A DNA stretch of 64,000 nucleotides. Origin: Phallus indusiatus (taxonomy: Eukaryota; Basidiomycota; Agaricomycetes; Phallales; Phallaceae). Below the pieces are notes generated by a model, which did no database searches, was not told where the DNA came from, and saw only the letters and a program-made list of their open reading frames with translations. A program made the position numbers and the translations under genes. The DNA is taken from the NCBI GenBank assembly GCA_027605045.1, contig JAQFWX010000002.1, forward strand, positions 1,178,001-1,242,000, read 5' to 3'. Below are positions 22,859 to 44,187 of this stretch, piece after piece; the stretch's first letter is position 1; each line of letters opens with the position of its first letter.

Positions 22859-25800
22859 ATGTCGTCGCCGGACTATGTTCGCGTTTCCTACCTGATACCA
22901 CCCCCAACCACTTCTCCTCCTAGATTGACACTACCTCCTTTGGGAACAAACAGAAATGGCTCAATTCGACCTTTGCTCGTATCCTATCCCTCGTCGATAT
23001 CCAAACGCGGCAATAAACAATCCAAGTCTCTGAACGCTCGCTCCCACGGATATCAGCCCAGACATAGACTAGGCGTTTCCTCCCTTGTCCTTGATTCTCT
23101 CACATGCTTGCAGGGAAACGACTGTCCAAGAGGAATTCTCTACAGTGGCGGTCGTGATGGTCAGATCATCTCCTGGGATCTATCACTGAAGACTCGCAAA
23201 AAGCCCGAAACAAATGGTTATCCGAAAAACGGCTCGGGCTATTCCAGGGAGCATTGGGAGGCTCTGACAGGTTGGAGTGAGGATTTAACAGATGAAGGAG
23301 ACGAAGAAGACCCAATGGAACTAGATGGGGATTTTCTCGGCGATGTCGTGAATTTCAGCGCGAAAGCTCGAAGGGCTACCCACGTCTTGGAGTCCACACA
23401 TTCCGAGGATGTCTGGGAGCTTGATCCTGACTTCGGCCATACGCAGCATCCGTCGTTCAGACAGTCGGTTCAAATTCATAATGATTGGATCAATGATATT
23501 ATCCTTTGTAATTTGAATCAAACCGGTCAGTCTTTCTTTTTTCTTGGTATCATCTCAGTTCAGTTGACAGTTTCTATCTATGGGTAGTCTTGTCTGCCTC
23601 GTCTGATGGTTCCGTTCGTGCATGGTCTCCCCATGCGCCGACACCTACTGATCCGGCAGTAGTTGGTGTTCATGATGATTACGTCCGATGTTTAGCTACA
23701 AGGTACGTGTGCTTAAGTTTGATCTCTCGGATGTCCTTGACCCTTCTCTCTAGTTCATATCAACCTTGGGTTGCTTCCGGATCATTCGATCGAACCATTA
23801 AGTTGTGGGATTGTTCGCGGACTATTTCAGCTCCTTCAAGTTACAAGGCTGCCCAATCCCCATCACCACTATCTACGCTCTCTCTTCCGTCACCTTCTCA
23901 GAAGGCAAGTATTTATGCAATCGCCACCGATAAATTTGGGACAGTCATAGGTAATGCTTCCTTCCACTTAACACACGTTTGCGAAATAGTTTTCGGAGAA
24001 CGGAAAACTATTTTGCAAACAACTATAGTTTGAATGTGTCTGAATACAAGTTCTTAGCATCTGGTTCTCCGGAGCGGATAGTACGTGTATGGGATCCCAG
24101 GTCTGGAAAAAAGGTTGCGAAATTAGTTGGACACACAGATAACATTCGCGCTATCGTGTTAAGCGATGATGGTCGATATGTTCGTGACTTCACCTATTGT
24201 TGTTCACAAATTTTTTTATCGATTAATGATTTTTAGGCTCTCACAGGCTCTGCAGATGGTACGTAGGATGCAAATGTTTCCACAACTTTTATTGAATCCG
24301 TCACTTTTAGCGTCGATTAAACTTTGGTCTTTGGCATCTCAACGCTGTCTCCATACATTCGCCCATCACACGGAATCTGTTTGGGCGTTAGGGTCGCAAC
24401 ATCCATCTTTAGAAATATTCTATTCCGGAGACAGAAGCGGTATTGTGTGTAGAGTGGACGTGGAAGGATGTAATGCCATCGACGAAGGCGAATGTTTAGT
24501 CATCTGCAATACAACCCGTCAGCCAGAAGATCATTCTGATACAGATGGGGCTTCCAGTGAGATCCTTCGACTGCAAGATGGCACTGGCATAAATCGCATT
24601 GCTGCCATGGACGATCGATTTATCTGGACTTCTACTAGTGCTTCCGATATAAAGCAATGGAAAACTCCGCCTCGGAGGTCTCAGCGGGAGATTTTGTCAG
24701 AGGATTCTTCAAGGCGACCTAGTGACACTTCAGCTACCCACAGTATGAGCTTGGATGGCCATATATCTTTATACGTCCAACCCGCCGAAGAAATCAACAT
24801 GGCTCATTCGAGTCATCCTGATCTAAGTCCGCAAGATGAGCATACTTTGTATGGCATTCCTTACCAGTCGTTAATCAAACTTGTTTCGCCAAATGATACC
24901 TATATTGGGGGTGGCTACCGCCCTCAGGGAAAACGGGATGCTGATGTTGCGACACTCTATTCCGCCGCTAGTATCAAAAGCATCCCAGCTTTTGGCGTCC
25001 GCTCCGCCACGTCAGCTATCTCGCCGAACTCTCCAAATGGCGACTCTTTTACTTATCCTTCAACTCTCAGCCCCATCTTCGCTTCTCCTCGTACAGAGGT
25101 GAATTGGGTCTCGACCCCCCGTGCAGAGTATGAAAACAGAGATCTTGCTGCTATGGCCATCCCTCTGGAGACCGAGCCTGCCGCTATTATTCAAGGAGAG
25201 TACGGATATGTTCGATCAATTGTATTAAACGACCGAATGCATGCTTTGACAATTGATACATCTGGTTGCATTGCGGTGTGGGACATCATACGGTACGCTG
25301 AAGCCTTTGATATAATAATACCTTTGTGATGAACGTTATAATGAATAGATGCCAATGTGTGGGATACTACGATCGGAACGACGTTTTGGCTGCTTTTGGT
25401 TCCCCAAGTACGGATGCGGGGACAGAATCTGAAAATGATTTCCACAGTCCACGCGAGCTCTTGGAAGTAGTACGTGAACGCATAGAAGGAGAATGCGTTA
25501 TATCCCCATGGTCCACTGTCGACACTCGCATCGGAAACTTAACGATCCATCTTTCAGAAAAGTGCTTCGAGACTGAAATCTATGCTGACGAGGCTGGATA
25601 TGGGAATGAACGTCCATTCGACACTGAGCAACGACGTATGTAGCCGTTCACAGCTTTATCAGCACTTAGTTTCTGACCTCATTGGTTTAGTTAATGTGGC
25701 GAAATGGATACTTGCTAACTTATTTGACCATTTTATACGTGAAGAAATTAAAACGCATCACCGAGCGCTTCCTAACACTCCTTCCCCGCATCGACGTCAT

Positions 25801-27138
25801 ATACCTCTCGAGGAAAAAAACGATACAAGAGAAGACAAGGCTTGGAGTTCGAACAAAACTATATCCGTTTCTGTTAATGCACCTTCAATGATTCCCGCCA
25901 TACCTATATCTAAAACTGTTGATAACGACACCTTTCTCACCCCCGTTCCTTCTGTGGTTACTCCAGTGGTCAGACCGCGATTATCGAGCGAGACTCCTCT
26001 ATCACCCAAGAATACCAATACAAAAGAAACTGATTATTTCAGTTCGAGATTCAGAAGGGGATCCACTGCCAGTACTGTACCCGATGACTTTTCTGGGTGG
26101 GGTGGCCCTGGTGCCGCCAAAGACACAAATGCATTGCTGACACCCTCGGTAATACCAAGCTCTCCTGGTAGCGGTGGTCTCATGGGTAAACTGCGCCAGT
26201 TTGGGAAAGGCTCTAAACGGCCTTCTACGGGAGATGTCGCTAGTATATCTGTTCCGGTGGCTGTTACTCCAGGGGCTCAAGAATCAGAAGGAAAAGTGCG
26301 TCTCCGTCTTTTTACGAAATAATCCAACTCTAACTCCTTTTGATTAGGAAGATTCAAGTCATACTCGAGTAGGAACCGAGCAAGCGACGTACCTTCATTC
26401 CCTCGTCGCTCAAGGATTCCACACCCCTTCGACGTCTGATGCCCCGCCATTGTATCTACCGCCTGAGACTCAAATAATTTTTGCCTCTGAGACCCAAGCT
26501 GGATGGATTAATATTTACCGTGGTTCCGTCAAAAGTACCGGTCATGACTTACATTTGTTGGAAACCACCATGCCACTCTGGCTAATGCAATACCTCTTGG
26601 GCAACAAAGTGCCGATAGTGCCGAATATAAAGTTCAGCTTCGGAATAGTATTGTGGTCTGGTAGTTGTTCTAACGACCCAGCATCGAATCCGTGAGATTT
26701 GACAGCATATGTGTTCCTGTCTACGCACTCACGCGTGTTACTATCCAGACCTTCGAGATTAACCGCCAACCGCTTCCTTCGAGTAAGGAAAATTCTAGCT
26801 TATGTGAGTAACCATAGATTTGATATCCCTATATACATATTGACTCCTTTGAAAAGGTGCAGGATAAAATTGACAAACCTCCTTCCCGCTCTGGTTCTCG
26901 TGCTGGTTCAATATCAAGCGCCACTCCACGTTCCTCTGTAGATGGTTCCAAGAAAGTTTCTACATCGCACTCAAGCACTTCCCTCTCGGATATGCCTCGG
27001 CGCTCTCGACCCGAAGACATATACGAGTTGCTGTGCAACGACGTTGTTCTCCCTCTGAACATGACTTTAGCAACTATTCGACATTACATCTGGCGTTCTG
27101 GAAGCGAATTACTACTTTTCTACAGACGAAAACATTGA
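22859..27138 (+). CDS. WDR48: WDR48/UAF1-family WD40 protein with C-terminal DUF3337-type region
   Basis: The start at 22859 gives [16 protein letters not shown], then [14 protein letters not shown] and the first WD blades: [89 protein letters not shown] and [14 protein letters not shown] later segment, [13 protein letters not shown], is another blade-like unit. A Ser/Pro-rich linker leads to a C-terminal region with [37 protein letters not shown] and [28 protein letters not shown], which matches the UAF1 C-terminal (DUF3337) layout. The family activates ubiquitin-specific proteases; the fission yeast counterpart, Bun107, partners Ubp9. Many short introns are present, so internal exon edges are approximate. 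Confidence 0.85.
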
Positions 27139-27283
27139 ATTATTGTGTTTATTATGTGTAATGATAAAATATTCGTTAATATTATCCAAATACTATCATC
27201 TTTCATATTGGTCAAAATCAACGTTACGTAACTTGACCTGTCAACCGCACGCGTCTTGCACTGCTCGGCGCGGTAGACAGGCC

Positions 27284-34384
<7,101 letters not shown>

Positions 34385-34545
34385 GTATCTAGAGTTTTAT
34401 CTTATTTTAATTTATGTCAAGAACCTTTCTTCGAAGTTTCGGATTATTTATTTAGTAGCTGCCTCCAGCTATAACCAAAGGACTTGTAGTATAGAACTAC
34501 TATTCTAATAGATTACGTAATCTTACTTGTTTTTCTTGCCAAAAA

Positions 34546-37461
<2,916 letters not shown>

Positions 37462-37825
37462 TATGTACAAGGATATTTTGATCCCTTTAATTCAGTAGAA
37501 CCTACATATCTATCGTAAAGATCAAGCATATAAGAGGCCGTCCCAACATTAGAAGGGCTGGTGCCTGGCATAGAAGTGTATTATCCCATGTCAATTTTAT
37601 TCACCAATGACTTCGTCTATCGTTTGCTGCTTGAAGTCTTTGTACTCATTCAAGTTACGATCTGACATCAATGAAATAGCCATGATAATAGTTTTGGGAT
37701 CGTAGTTGAATTATAGCAAAATACAAAAGTAATAATAATGACAATATTCTGGTAAAGGAGAATCTGACTATTATGTCCAACTTAGAGCCAAGTTGTATGA
37801 TGGAATGAGGCATTAAACGTACCAC
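37462..37825. other. intergenic region between convergent genes
   Basis: About 360 AT-rich bases between the ends of MEF1 and the small membrane protein gene. Nothing coding or repetitive recognised; it should hold two 3' untranslated regions. Confidence 0.4.
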
Positions 37826-38452
37826 TTAATCCAATACTCCTGGTCCAACCTCAGCAGGATCATCAAACGTGGACAACAGTCCGATACTGTCCTTGAGCCT
37901 ATTCTGCTGCATATTGTCCTCTTCCTCTCCTACCAATATATTAACCGCCTCACCGCTTTGAGTTGCTTCAGCTGCGGATACCGAGCTCAAGCTCGCAGGT
38001 GGCAGGTGATCTCGAACCGCCTGGGCGATCGCAGCAGCCAAATCTCGAGAAGGAAGGCCAAGTGCTTCAGCCAATGCTTTAATGTTATCTTCAACGCTCA
38101 TCCGAGGACAGTCAGCGTCGCCTGACGACATCTTGGCTGTATTGCGGTCGTTCGGTGAAGGTGAGCCAGTGTTCATACTTGGGCTTTCGCCCAGTTTTCC
38201 GAGTAAAAGTCTACTCCATCCGCCGGCCATCGTTTTCCATTGTAAAATACGATAAACGTTGAAGCATATGAAAGCGACTAGACAGACGGAAAGAATGTAG
38301 ATAAACTTGTTGAAGGGGATTTTGTAGCCTGGTAGTGAGGTCTTGTGTTTGGCTGTTGCTTTGCCCTTTCTCGATGGTGGAAGGTCATTTGATGTAGAGA
38401 TAGTTTTATCGGCCGACGACATGGGTATTTTACTTCTTCTTCGTGAGGACAT
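37826..38452 (-). CDS. hypothetical single-span membrane protein, 208 residues
   Basis: A single uninterrupted frame from an ATG at 38452. The N terminus is basic and Ser-rich, followed by one strongly hydrophobic segment at about residues 50-67 (FIYILSVCLVAFICFNVYRI). The C-terminal part contains an Ala-rich helix (EDNIKALAEALGLPSRDLAAAIAQ..) and an acidic tail ending DDPAEVGPGVLD. I do not recognise the family. The basic N terminus before the membrane segment suggests N-in topology. The acidic helix could mediate protein contacts, but that is inference. The absence of introns is unusual for this window. Confidence 0.6.
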   Translation of the reverse strand: MSSRRRSKIPMSSADKTISTSNDLPPSRKGKATAKHKTSLPGYKIPFNKFIYILSVCLVAFICFNVYRILQWKTMAGGWSRLLLGKLGESPSMNTGSPSPNDRNTAKMSSGDADCPRMSVEDNIKALAEALGLPSRDLAAAIAQAVRDHLPPASLSSVSAAEATQSGEAVNILVGEEEDNMQQNRLKDSIGLLSTFDDPAEVGPGVLD

Positions 38453-38949
38453 GCTCTATTTAACTGAACCAGCAGCGTTCATGTGAGGTGGTGAGGTGGT
38501 GAACGCGCAAGTGACGTAGTATTGTTGTCGCCGCGTGACGTCATGTTATGGCCATAGTCCATTATGGAGCACACAGAAAGGATATAATAAATACGAAAGG
38601 ATCCAGATTCAATGGGAGAAAAAGACAACGCTAAATTACATACAACAGTACTTCCAAAGAGTACAGAGAATCATCGTATCCGCGACCGGACGAAGATGTC
38701 TGACACGCTCATAGATAAAAAACAACATAGAAGGACACGTATGGGAAAACCATCCGTTAGAAAACAAGGTGCAGGGATATGTTTATGGATAGCAATGGTA
38801 ACAAGGACAAAACAACAAGGAATTCCGATAACAAAAACCAAGAAAGGGATAGCACAGTCGAGAGCGATTGACGAAAAAGCCGGGAAACAACGGTAGTAGA
38901 GGATATCATCCGACAAGCATAGCGAGGAAAGAAATAGAAGGGAATATAC
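38453..38949. other. intergenic region
   Basis: About 500 bases between the start of the small membrane protein gene and the end of the WOPR gene. The + frame 38612-38896 is Lys/Arg/Gln-rich without a motif and the overlapping minus frame is also featureless. No gene called. Confidence 0.4.
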
Positions 38950-40524
38950 TCAGTGAGAGGTATTTAATTCTTGAGAACCAGCTTCTCCTTGTCTGTGGTG
39001 ATCTTCGTCATCTCCAGAGGATTGACGACGCCATACGGCGGGAGGATAGTATGGCATAGACATCACAGAACCGAGGTGCACGGGAGTTCCATTCGTCGCA
39101 ACGAGAGCATATGAAGGACCAGAGTGTTCCCCGTTGACGTTGCCATGATTGACATTACCGTTCATCTGGACAGGAAAGGAAGAAAGGGATACCGCTTGCG
39201 AGGAAGTTCCAGGGGAAAAGAAGCCTGGTACGTGGTAATAATTTGCAGCTTGAACCGGTACGGCTTGCACGCCATGAACACCATGGTAATTAGGATAGGA
39301 ATTCGGATCAATACCGCCCGTAGAAATGGAAGGTGTGGTGGGGCTAGGCAGAGGGGAGTCGTCGTCGCGAGACTGACCGCCCTGAGTCCTGACTCCCTCT
39401 CCGCTGGTAGAATTGTCCTCAGTGCGTGAACGTGCTCTTCGCTGAGATTTGGACGAATTGTCATAAGGATCATATCGTTTTGCAAGGCGTTTGCTCACAC
39501 TGGAGGTACTGTTCTCTCTTGGCGGTCCGCTGCCTCCAGCTCTGGGAGATTCGGGATCATCAGCTTCGCCTCTGAATACCGCGTCAGTATGACAATGCAC
39601 ACAAAAAAAGGAGAGCCAATCAGGAATGAAAGGTCACCTGTAGCGAGGGATGCCTTCAGCATCATATTCAACACGGGGCGGGACGCGGAAATGAGTTTTC
39701 TCCAAGTAGTCGGGGCTAATTTCAAGCGACGCCAATTCAGGAAGAGAGGATGGAGTTCTCAAACGACCCATGCTGATGTCTTCGGCTTTATAGTAAGAAA
39801 TGAGATGCTGAGAGACGCCCGCAATTGAGAGGGAAAAGGTCTAAAAAGTATTGACTGAGATTAGACAAAACCGGCGAAAGAACTGGACATGTGTGGAATC
39901 CAACCTTCTTCATCATTCCCTGGGACTTGAACTTCTTACTATTTGTTAAACTGCCATATAGAGACCGTTCGCGGTTTCTATCCACATCGGCGGCTTCCGT
40001 ATTCTTCGGACGGGACAGCGTGGACGATTCATTCCTGAGGGATGAGCCACCTTCATTAACGAGAATAGAAGGCGCATGGCTTGTTGGAGCCTGAGACCGT
40101 TGGGGTCCTCGCAAATTGGTCTTCTTATCAGTTTCTCGATAAATCTGTACAAACAAAACAGATATGAAAACATAAATATAAGTCAAGTCCTAGCTTTTCG
40201 ATCTGGAACGCTTAAAGACGCGTTTCGGGTTGTACAAACCAGGAAGTTTCCCAGTATACGACTGGGGCTCCAATAAAATCCATCAGTCCATCGTTTGATA
40301 CCGCTTTCATCTTCATCGAACACGAACACGGACCCGGAACTGATCATCTTTCGCTCTGAATCCACCAGGCGTCGGGTGACTCGGGGTATGATGCCACGGC
40401 GCGCTGCCTCGAGGATCAAGAGTGCATCACCCGTTGTTTCGATCCATCCAGTCCACGGTGGCTCAGGACAGGGCGTCGCACCCTCGCCTTGGATGGAGGG
40501 GGAAGGGGACGGCGTTTGCTCCAT
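38950..40524 (-). CDS. WOPR-domain (Gti1/Pac2 family) transcriptional regulator
   Basis: The start at 40524 (MEQTPSPSPSIQGEG) leads quickly into the first WOPR box: PWTGWIETTGDALLILEAAR, then RRLVDSERKMISSGSVFVFDEDESGIKRWTDG read in two parts, and YWSPSRILGNFLVYRE, the last residues joined over an intron ending near 40146. The second box follows: KSQGMMKKTFSLSIAGVSQHLISYY (split), which is the usual LIKKT..-type motif. The C-terminal half is Ser/Pro/Asn-rich and disordered, as in Wor1, Ryp1, Sge1 and Pac2. These proteins bind DNA in the nucleus and control morphological switching, conidiation or effector genes. Which of the two fungal subfamilies this belongs to is not decided; the TGWIETTGDALLILEA pattern does not settle it. 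Confidence 0.9.
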
Positions 40525-41310
40525 TTATACAAACAATGCTGCCACATCAATGTAAGATATCGACGGAAATTTTAAAAAAATTTAAAAAAAATCAAAAAAT
40601 AAAATAAAATTATATACCGAAATTATTATACGAAAACAAGCTATACAGCAGGGTCAAAGCAGGTCGCTACATGATGGTAGGTTCGCAAAAAAGATTAGGT
40701 TCAGCAACAAATCCAACAAGGTTAAACTTTGCAACTCACGGAAGAGGAGGTTGAAAACGGGGTTAGTTATCAGAGAACTCTGTTGTGGCGGTCCTTCAAT
40801 TTCAAGCTCAGAAACACCCGACCACAGCCTTCCACCATGTTCCGTCCAATTGTCGTCTTTGTTTTTTTTTGTTTTTCTTCAAAACAGACGGAAACAACCG
40901 TGTTGCCGACTTTTTTTTACTAATATGCAGTATTATTATTGTACTTACGAATCTTAAAAGTCTCTGATTTCTTCATTGCCGCGCATCCGTTATAACTTTA
41001 TTTTTATTTGTAGAAAAAGAACCTTATTTGCTATTTATTAAATAGCTATGCACGGTTTTTTTTTGTTCCAGTTCCACAGATGTGACATTCTCGGGTTTAT
41101 GAGCAGAGACCGCGGTGAGCAGAGTAACATAAGGAAAACCATGATCATGAAGAGTCTTGCTGATAATAGCGCTTGTGTCAAGAGCGAAATGGAATGAGAT
41201 CTTAGTTGCACCAGACAGCTTGAGAGTGCGAATCGAAATGAAGTACTTTACTGTCTCAGGGCAATGTCACGTTGAATCGTAAAAAAGGAGTCGCGCGTCA
41301 AGGGAATTCG
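40525..41310. other. intergenic region upstream of the WOPR gene
   Basis: About 790 AT-rich bases with several A or T homopolymer runs. Frames at 40729-40967 (+) only read through the T-rich tract. No gene or structured RNA recognised; it probably contains the WOPR gene promoter. Confidence 0.4.
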
Positions 41311-41317
41311 AAAAAAA
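41311..41317 (-). terminator. RNA polymerase III terminator (T7 run) after tRNA-Glu
   Basis: On the minus strand a run of seven T follows the 3' end of the tRNA by seven bases, the usual pol III stop signal. Confidence 0.8.
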
Positions 41318-41324
41318 GGATATT

Positions 41325-41407
41325 TCCACGACGGGGAATCGAACCCCGAGCTGCTGTGCACGCGCGCGCCTGAAAGACAGCGATGTTAGCCATTACACCA
41401 TCGTGGA
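41325..41407 (-). tRNA. tRNA-Glu (UUC) with a 12-base intron
   Basis: On the minus strand the ends TCCACGA and TCGTGGA form a perfect 7-bp acceptor stem. The T arm is CGGGG-TTCGATT-CCCCG, and the D arm contains GGTGTAATGGCTAACA. The anticodon stem GCTGT/ACAGC closes around CTTTCA, then an extra GC-rich GGCGCGCGCGTG, then C. Removing these 12 bases (about 41359-41370) after position 37 leaves the loop CTTTCAC, anticodon TTC, which is the normal Glu loop. The mature length would be 71 bases before CCA addition. Confidence 0.93.
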
Positions 41408-41540
41408 GTACAAACCAAAGCCGGCAATATATATATAATACAAAAACCAAATAACTTTCTCTTTCTCGATCCAGCGAGGACAATAAATTTCACAAACAAT
41501 TTTACTCTCGTAGAGGTTATTTCTGTTACACACTAAAACA

Positions 41541-44187
41541 TCACCTTCTGCGGTCATATTTATCACTTTCCGCATATTTATCTCGCTCTCGTTCTCGTCC
41601 CCAATCTCGTTCCATCTCCCTCGCCTTCCCTCTATCTCGTTCTCTGTCTCGTTCCCTGTCTCGCTCCCTGTCTCGTTCCCTGTCTCGATCATAATCCCTA
41701 TCTCTATCCCAGTTTCGTCCTTTGCTATAAGAATCCCTGCGATAAGATCGACTGCTATCACCTTTATCCCATTTTTCATCTGCTTTTGAATAGCCACCAC
41801 TCCAACCCAACGGACTCGAAACTTGTTTGGGAGTAGTATTATTATTGTTGTTATTCCTAGGAGCCTGGTTGAATGTAAGTGAAAACTTTTTTCAAATCAA
41901 TTTGCGTATTTTTTTTCACGTGCATGAACTGTCCCGTCAGCGGAAGAATTGTAAGGTTGTTGAGGTGAATTAATGCCAGATGGAGAACTGTGAGCGGTAG
42001 AAGCGGTTGCGTCTCTTTGGGCCGTCGATAAAATCCGGTTCTCCAGGTCCGTGTTGATAGACATCGGAGGTCTGGAAGTTTGTATAGGAGCCGCGTTGAG
42101 TAAATTTTGCGTTCCACTGCCAGAAGCACTCGCGGTAGCGTTGTTTCCCGCGGTCTGTGTTTGCGATACTGAAGAACCTCGCATTCCCTAGTGAAGTAAT
42201 TCGTGAGTAAAGGGAGACGCGAAAGTGTAAACTACCTTGGGCGTACTCTGGGAGCGGTGGGCGGCTGCCTGGGACTGAGCAGTGCTTTACTAGTTTCAAC
42301 GGGGGCAGGACGGTCTCTGTCATTTTCTGAATCAACGTCCATGTCGATTGCCTCTGATTGTCGTTGCGGGATATTACTTGCGACAGGGGCGACGACAGGA
42401 GAAGCAGCCAACGGTCCAGGCACGTCGCGAAGGGCATTCAAGGAAATTTGATGAATAACGTTGGTGATAGTTTTGAACACTTTCGAGTTGGACCGGACGT
42501 CGGCATGTTCCGCTCTAACCTTGTCTCGCAAAAGATGAATAGCTTTGGATAAATCAGAGGGAGAGAATCGTTCCATGAAAGTCGCAATTAGGACAGCAAT
42601 CGTGACGAATTCTATGGGCGCCACTCGAGCAGGCATTTCAAGGGGTTTTTTCAATTCCTTATTCTTTGCAATGTCGCGAAAAATTCGAAAGGCCTTCGTG
42701 ATTCGCTCTCGAAGCGGAGGATCAGGCCCATCACGTCCATTCAAAAACTTGTCGAGTTTCAGCGGGGTGGCTTGCATCAAGTCCGGAAGTTGTGATATGG
42801 AAAATATTGCCTGGCACATGTTCTGGAAATCCCGCGAGCGGGCATGATCCAATTCGAGATTGGCAGCAAGTCCGTCGTTTGAAATGACATAGTCTTTGAT
42901 CAGTTGATGAGCGAGATTAGACCAAGGACCGGTTTTTACTTGAAGTTTCTCTGATGGGGAATATTAGAAGAAGATGAAAAAAAAATCGGGGAAAAGATCA
43001 CAGACCAGCGGACGTTAACGCGACACCCAGTTGTACCCTCTGATAATTGAAAGTCAAGTTCCAAGACGCAATTCGATAATCAGGCACAAAAAACCAACCG
43101 TGAATACTTCGCGTTCCAAATCCGGCGAAAGTTCGTCATATTCAAAACAGACTATTTGCTTGTTTTGAAACATATTTTTTAAGCTTGGCGGAAGAATAGT
43201 TCGTTTGGGATCTTTATCACTTTCTAAAAACCAAAACTTTACGTTGATGCACCTGTGTAATGTATTAGAGGAGTCATAAAACGAATGTATGGGAAAGGAG
43301 GCTTTCCTGTCGTGATCTAGAGCAGGGCGATGACAGAGAATAGATAAGATCCCGAGATTCTTCTTATCTAACATCCACTTACAAGGAATCTGGAATATAA
43401 TATTAAGCTATGTAGCGCGCGTTGAGTTAACGATTTAGATAAATTACCTCTCCCGAGAAAAATCTTTCAAAGTCGCGGAAATTAATAAAATAAATGTTGA
43501 GCGAGGGAACAAAAATAGGGGCTTAGAATCGTGTATACCTTTTGATACTCGTGAGTCGTTGTTTACCATCTACACATATCCGGGATCAGGATATTTTCTG
43601 TAAGAAAAAAGGAGTTCTGATAGCTCTTACCGATGCAAGTACGTCTATGGCACGCAATGATTCATCGCTTCAAAATGCAGAACAAGCTTAACTCACCGCT
43701 CGTTTCCGTCCACTTCGGTTAACGCTATACAGCCCAACACAAAGGTATCAAAAAACCGTCCATCATTAAAAGGTATCATAAAAATGACGAACAAAAGATG
43801 ACAGGCGGAATGTAAAAATTCCGAAAGATAGACTCTATGAGTAAGATCTGCTTTGAGTCAGGCCAAACGGTTCCTAGTCAGGTAATCCAGGTTGGCATGT
43901 ATCGCGCGGAGTAGTCCGTGTTACATAGTAAGTACCTCTTTGATAGTCTGGATCCAATTTAATGTCTTCCTGCGTCATTTGGTCTGCATATTTCCATGAG
44001 TCGAGATGAACGCTCTGTTAGAGGAATCTCATATACCGAATAGAGCTCTGGTTGTATACTGAGTTGTTCGACCCGCTTTTAAGGAGTTCTGCACCTTGTA
44101 GGTTTTTTCAATCATTTTTGTGGGTTTGGTGATGTTTCCAGACAATGGTTCTTCATCTGAAGAGGAATTCTCAGAGTCTCCAAGCAT
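41541..44187 (-). CDS. DUF262 (GmrSD/ParB-like) domain protein with Arg-Asp repeat tail
   Basis: Proposed start at 44187 (MLGDSENSSSDEEPLSGNI). After KAGRTTQYTTRALF comes an exon with EDIKLDPDYQR, then VDGNERRTCIDGKQRLTSIK assembled across a 14-base microexon, then FFSGEIPCK, FWFLESDK, NMFQNKQIVCFEYDELSPD and EREVFTRVQLGVALTSAGEK. This order (LDP.YQR, C[VI]DGKQRLTSI, EYxxL...ERE.F.RVQLG.ALT..EK) is that of the DUF262 domain, the nuclease-like fold known from bacterial GmrSD/type IV restriction systems and spread through Agaricomycete genomes. A helical region (residues encoded 42850-42232) and a Ser/Pro/Asn-rich linker follow, and the protein ends in an RDRERDRERD tail. Function in fungi is unknown; the tail resembles RNA-binding or nuclear speckle proteins. 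The N-terminal exon edges are tentative. Confidence 0.7.
41633..41690 (-). repeat. 12-base tandem repeat encoding RDRE units
   Basis: About five imperfect copies of a 12-base unit (CGTTCCCTGTCT on the + strand) lie in the last exon of the DUF262 gene and encode alternating Arg-Asp-Arg-Glu. Confidence 0.8.

Noticed and set aside
43081..43100. Apparent one-base frameshift in an A6/T6 run of the DUF262 gene (frame VGFFVPDYRIASWNL)
   Set aside because: A GTTGGT...ATCAG intron with a CTTGAC branch-like motif removes this stretch and joins EREVFT to RVQLGVALT in phase, exactly the family motif. No frameshift is needed.
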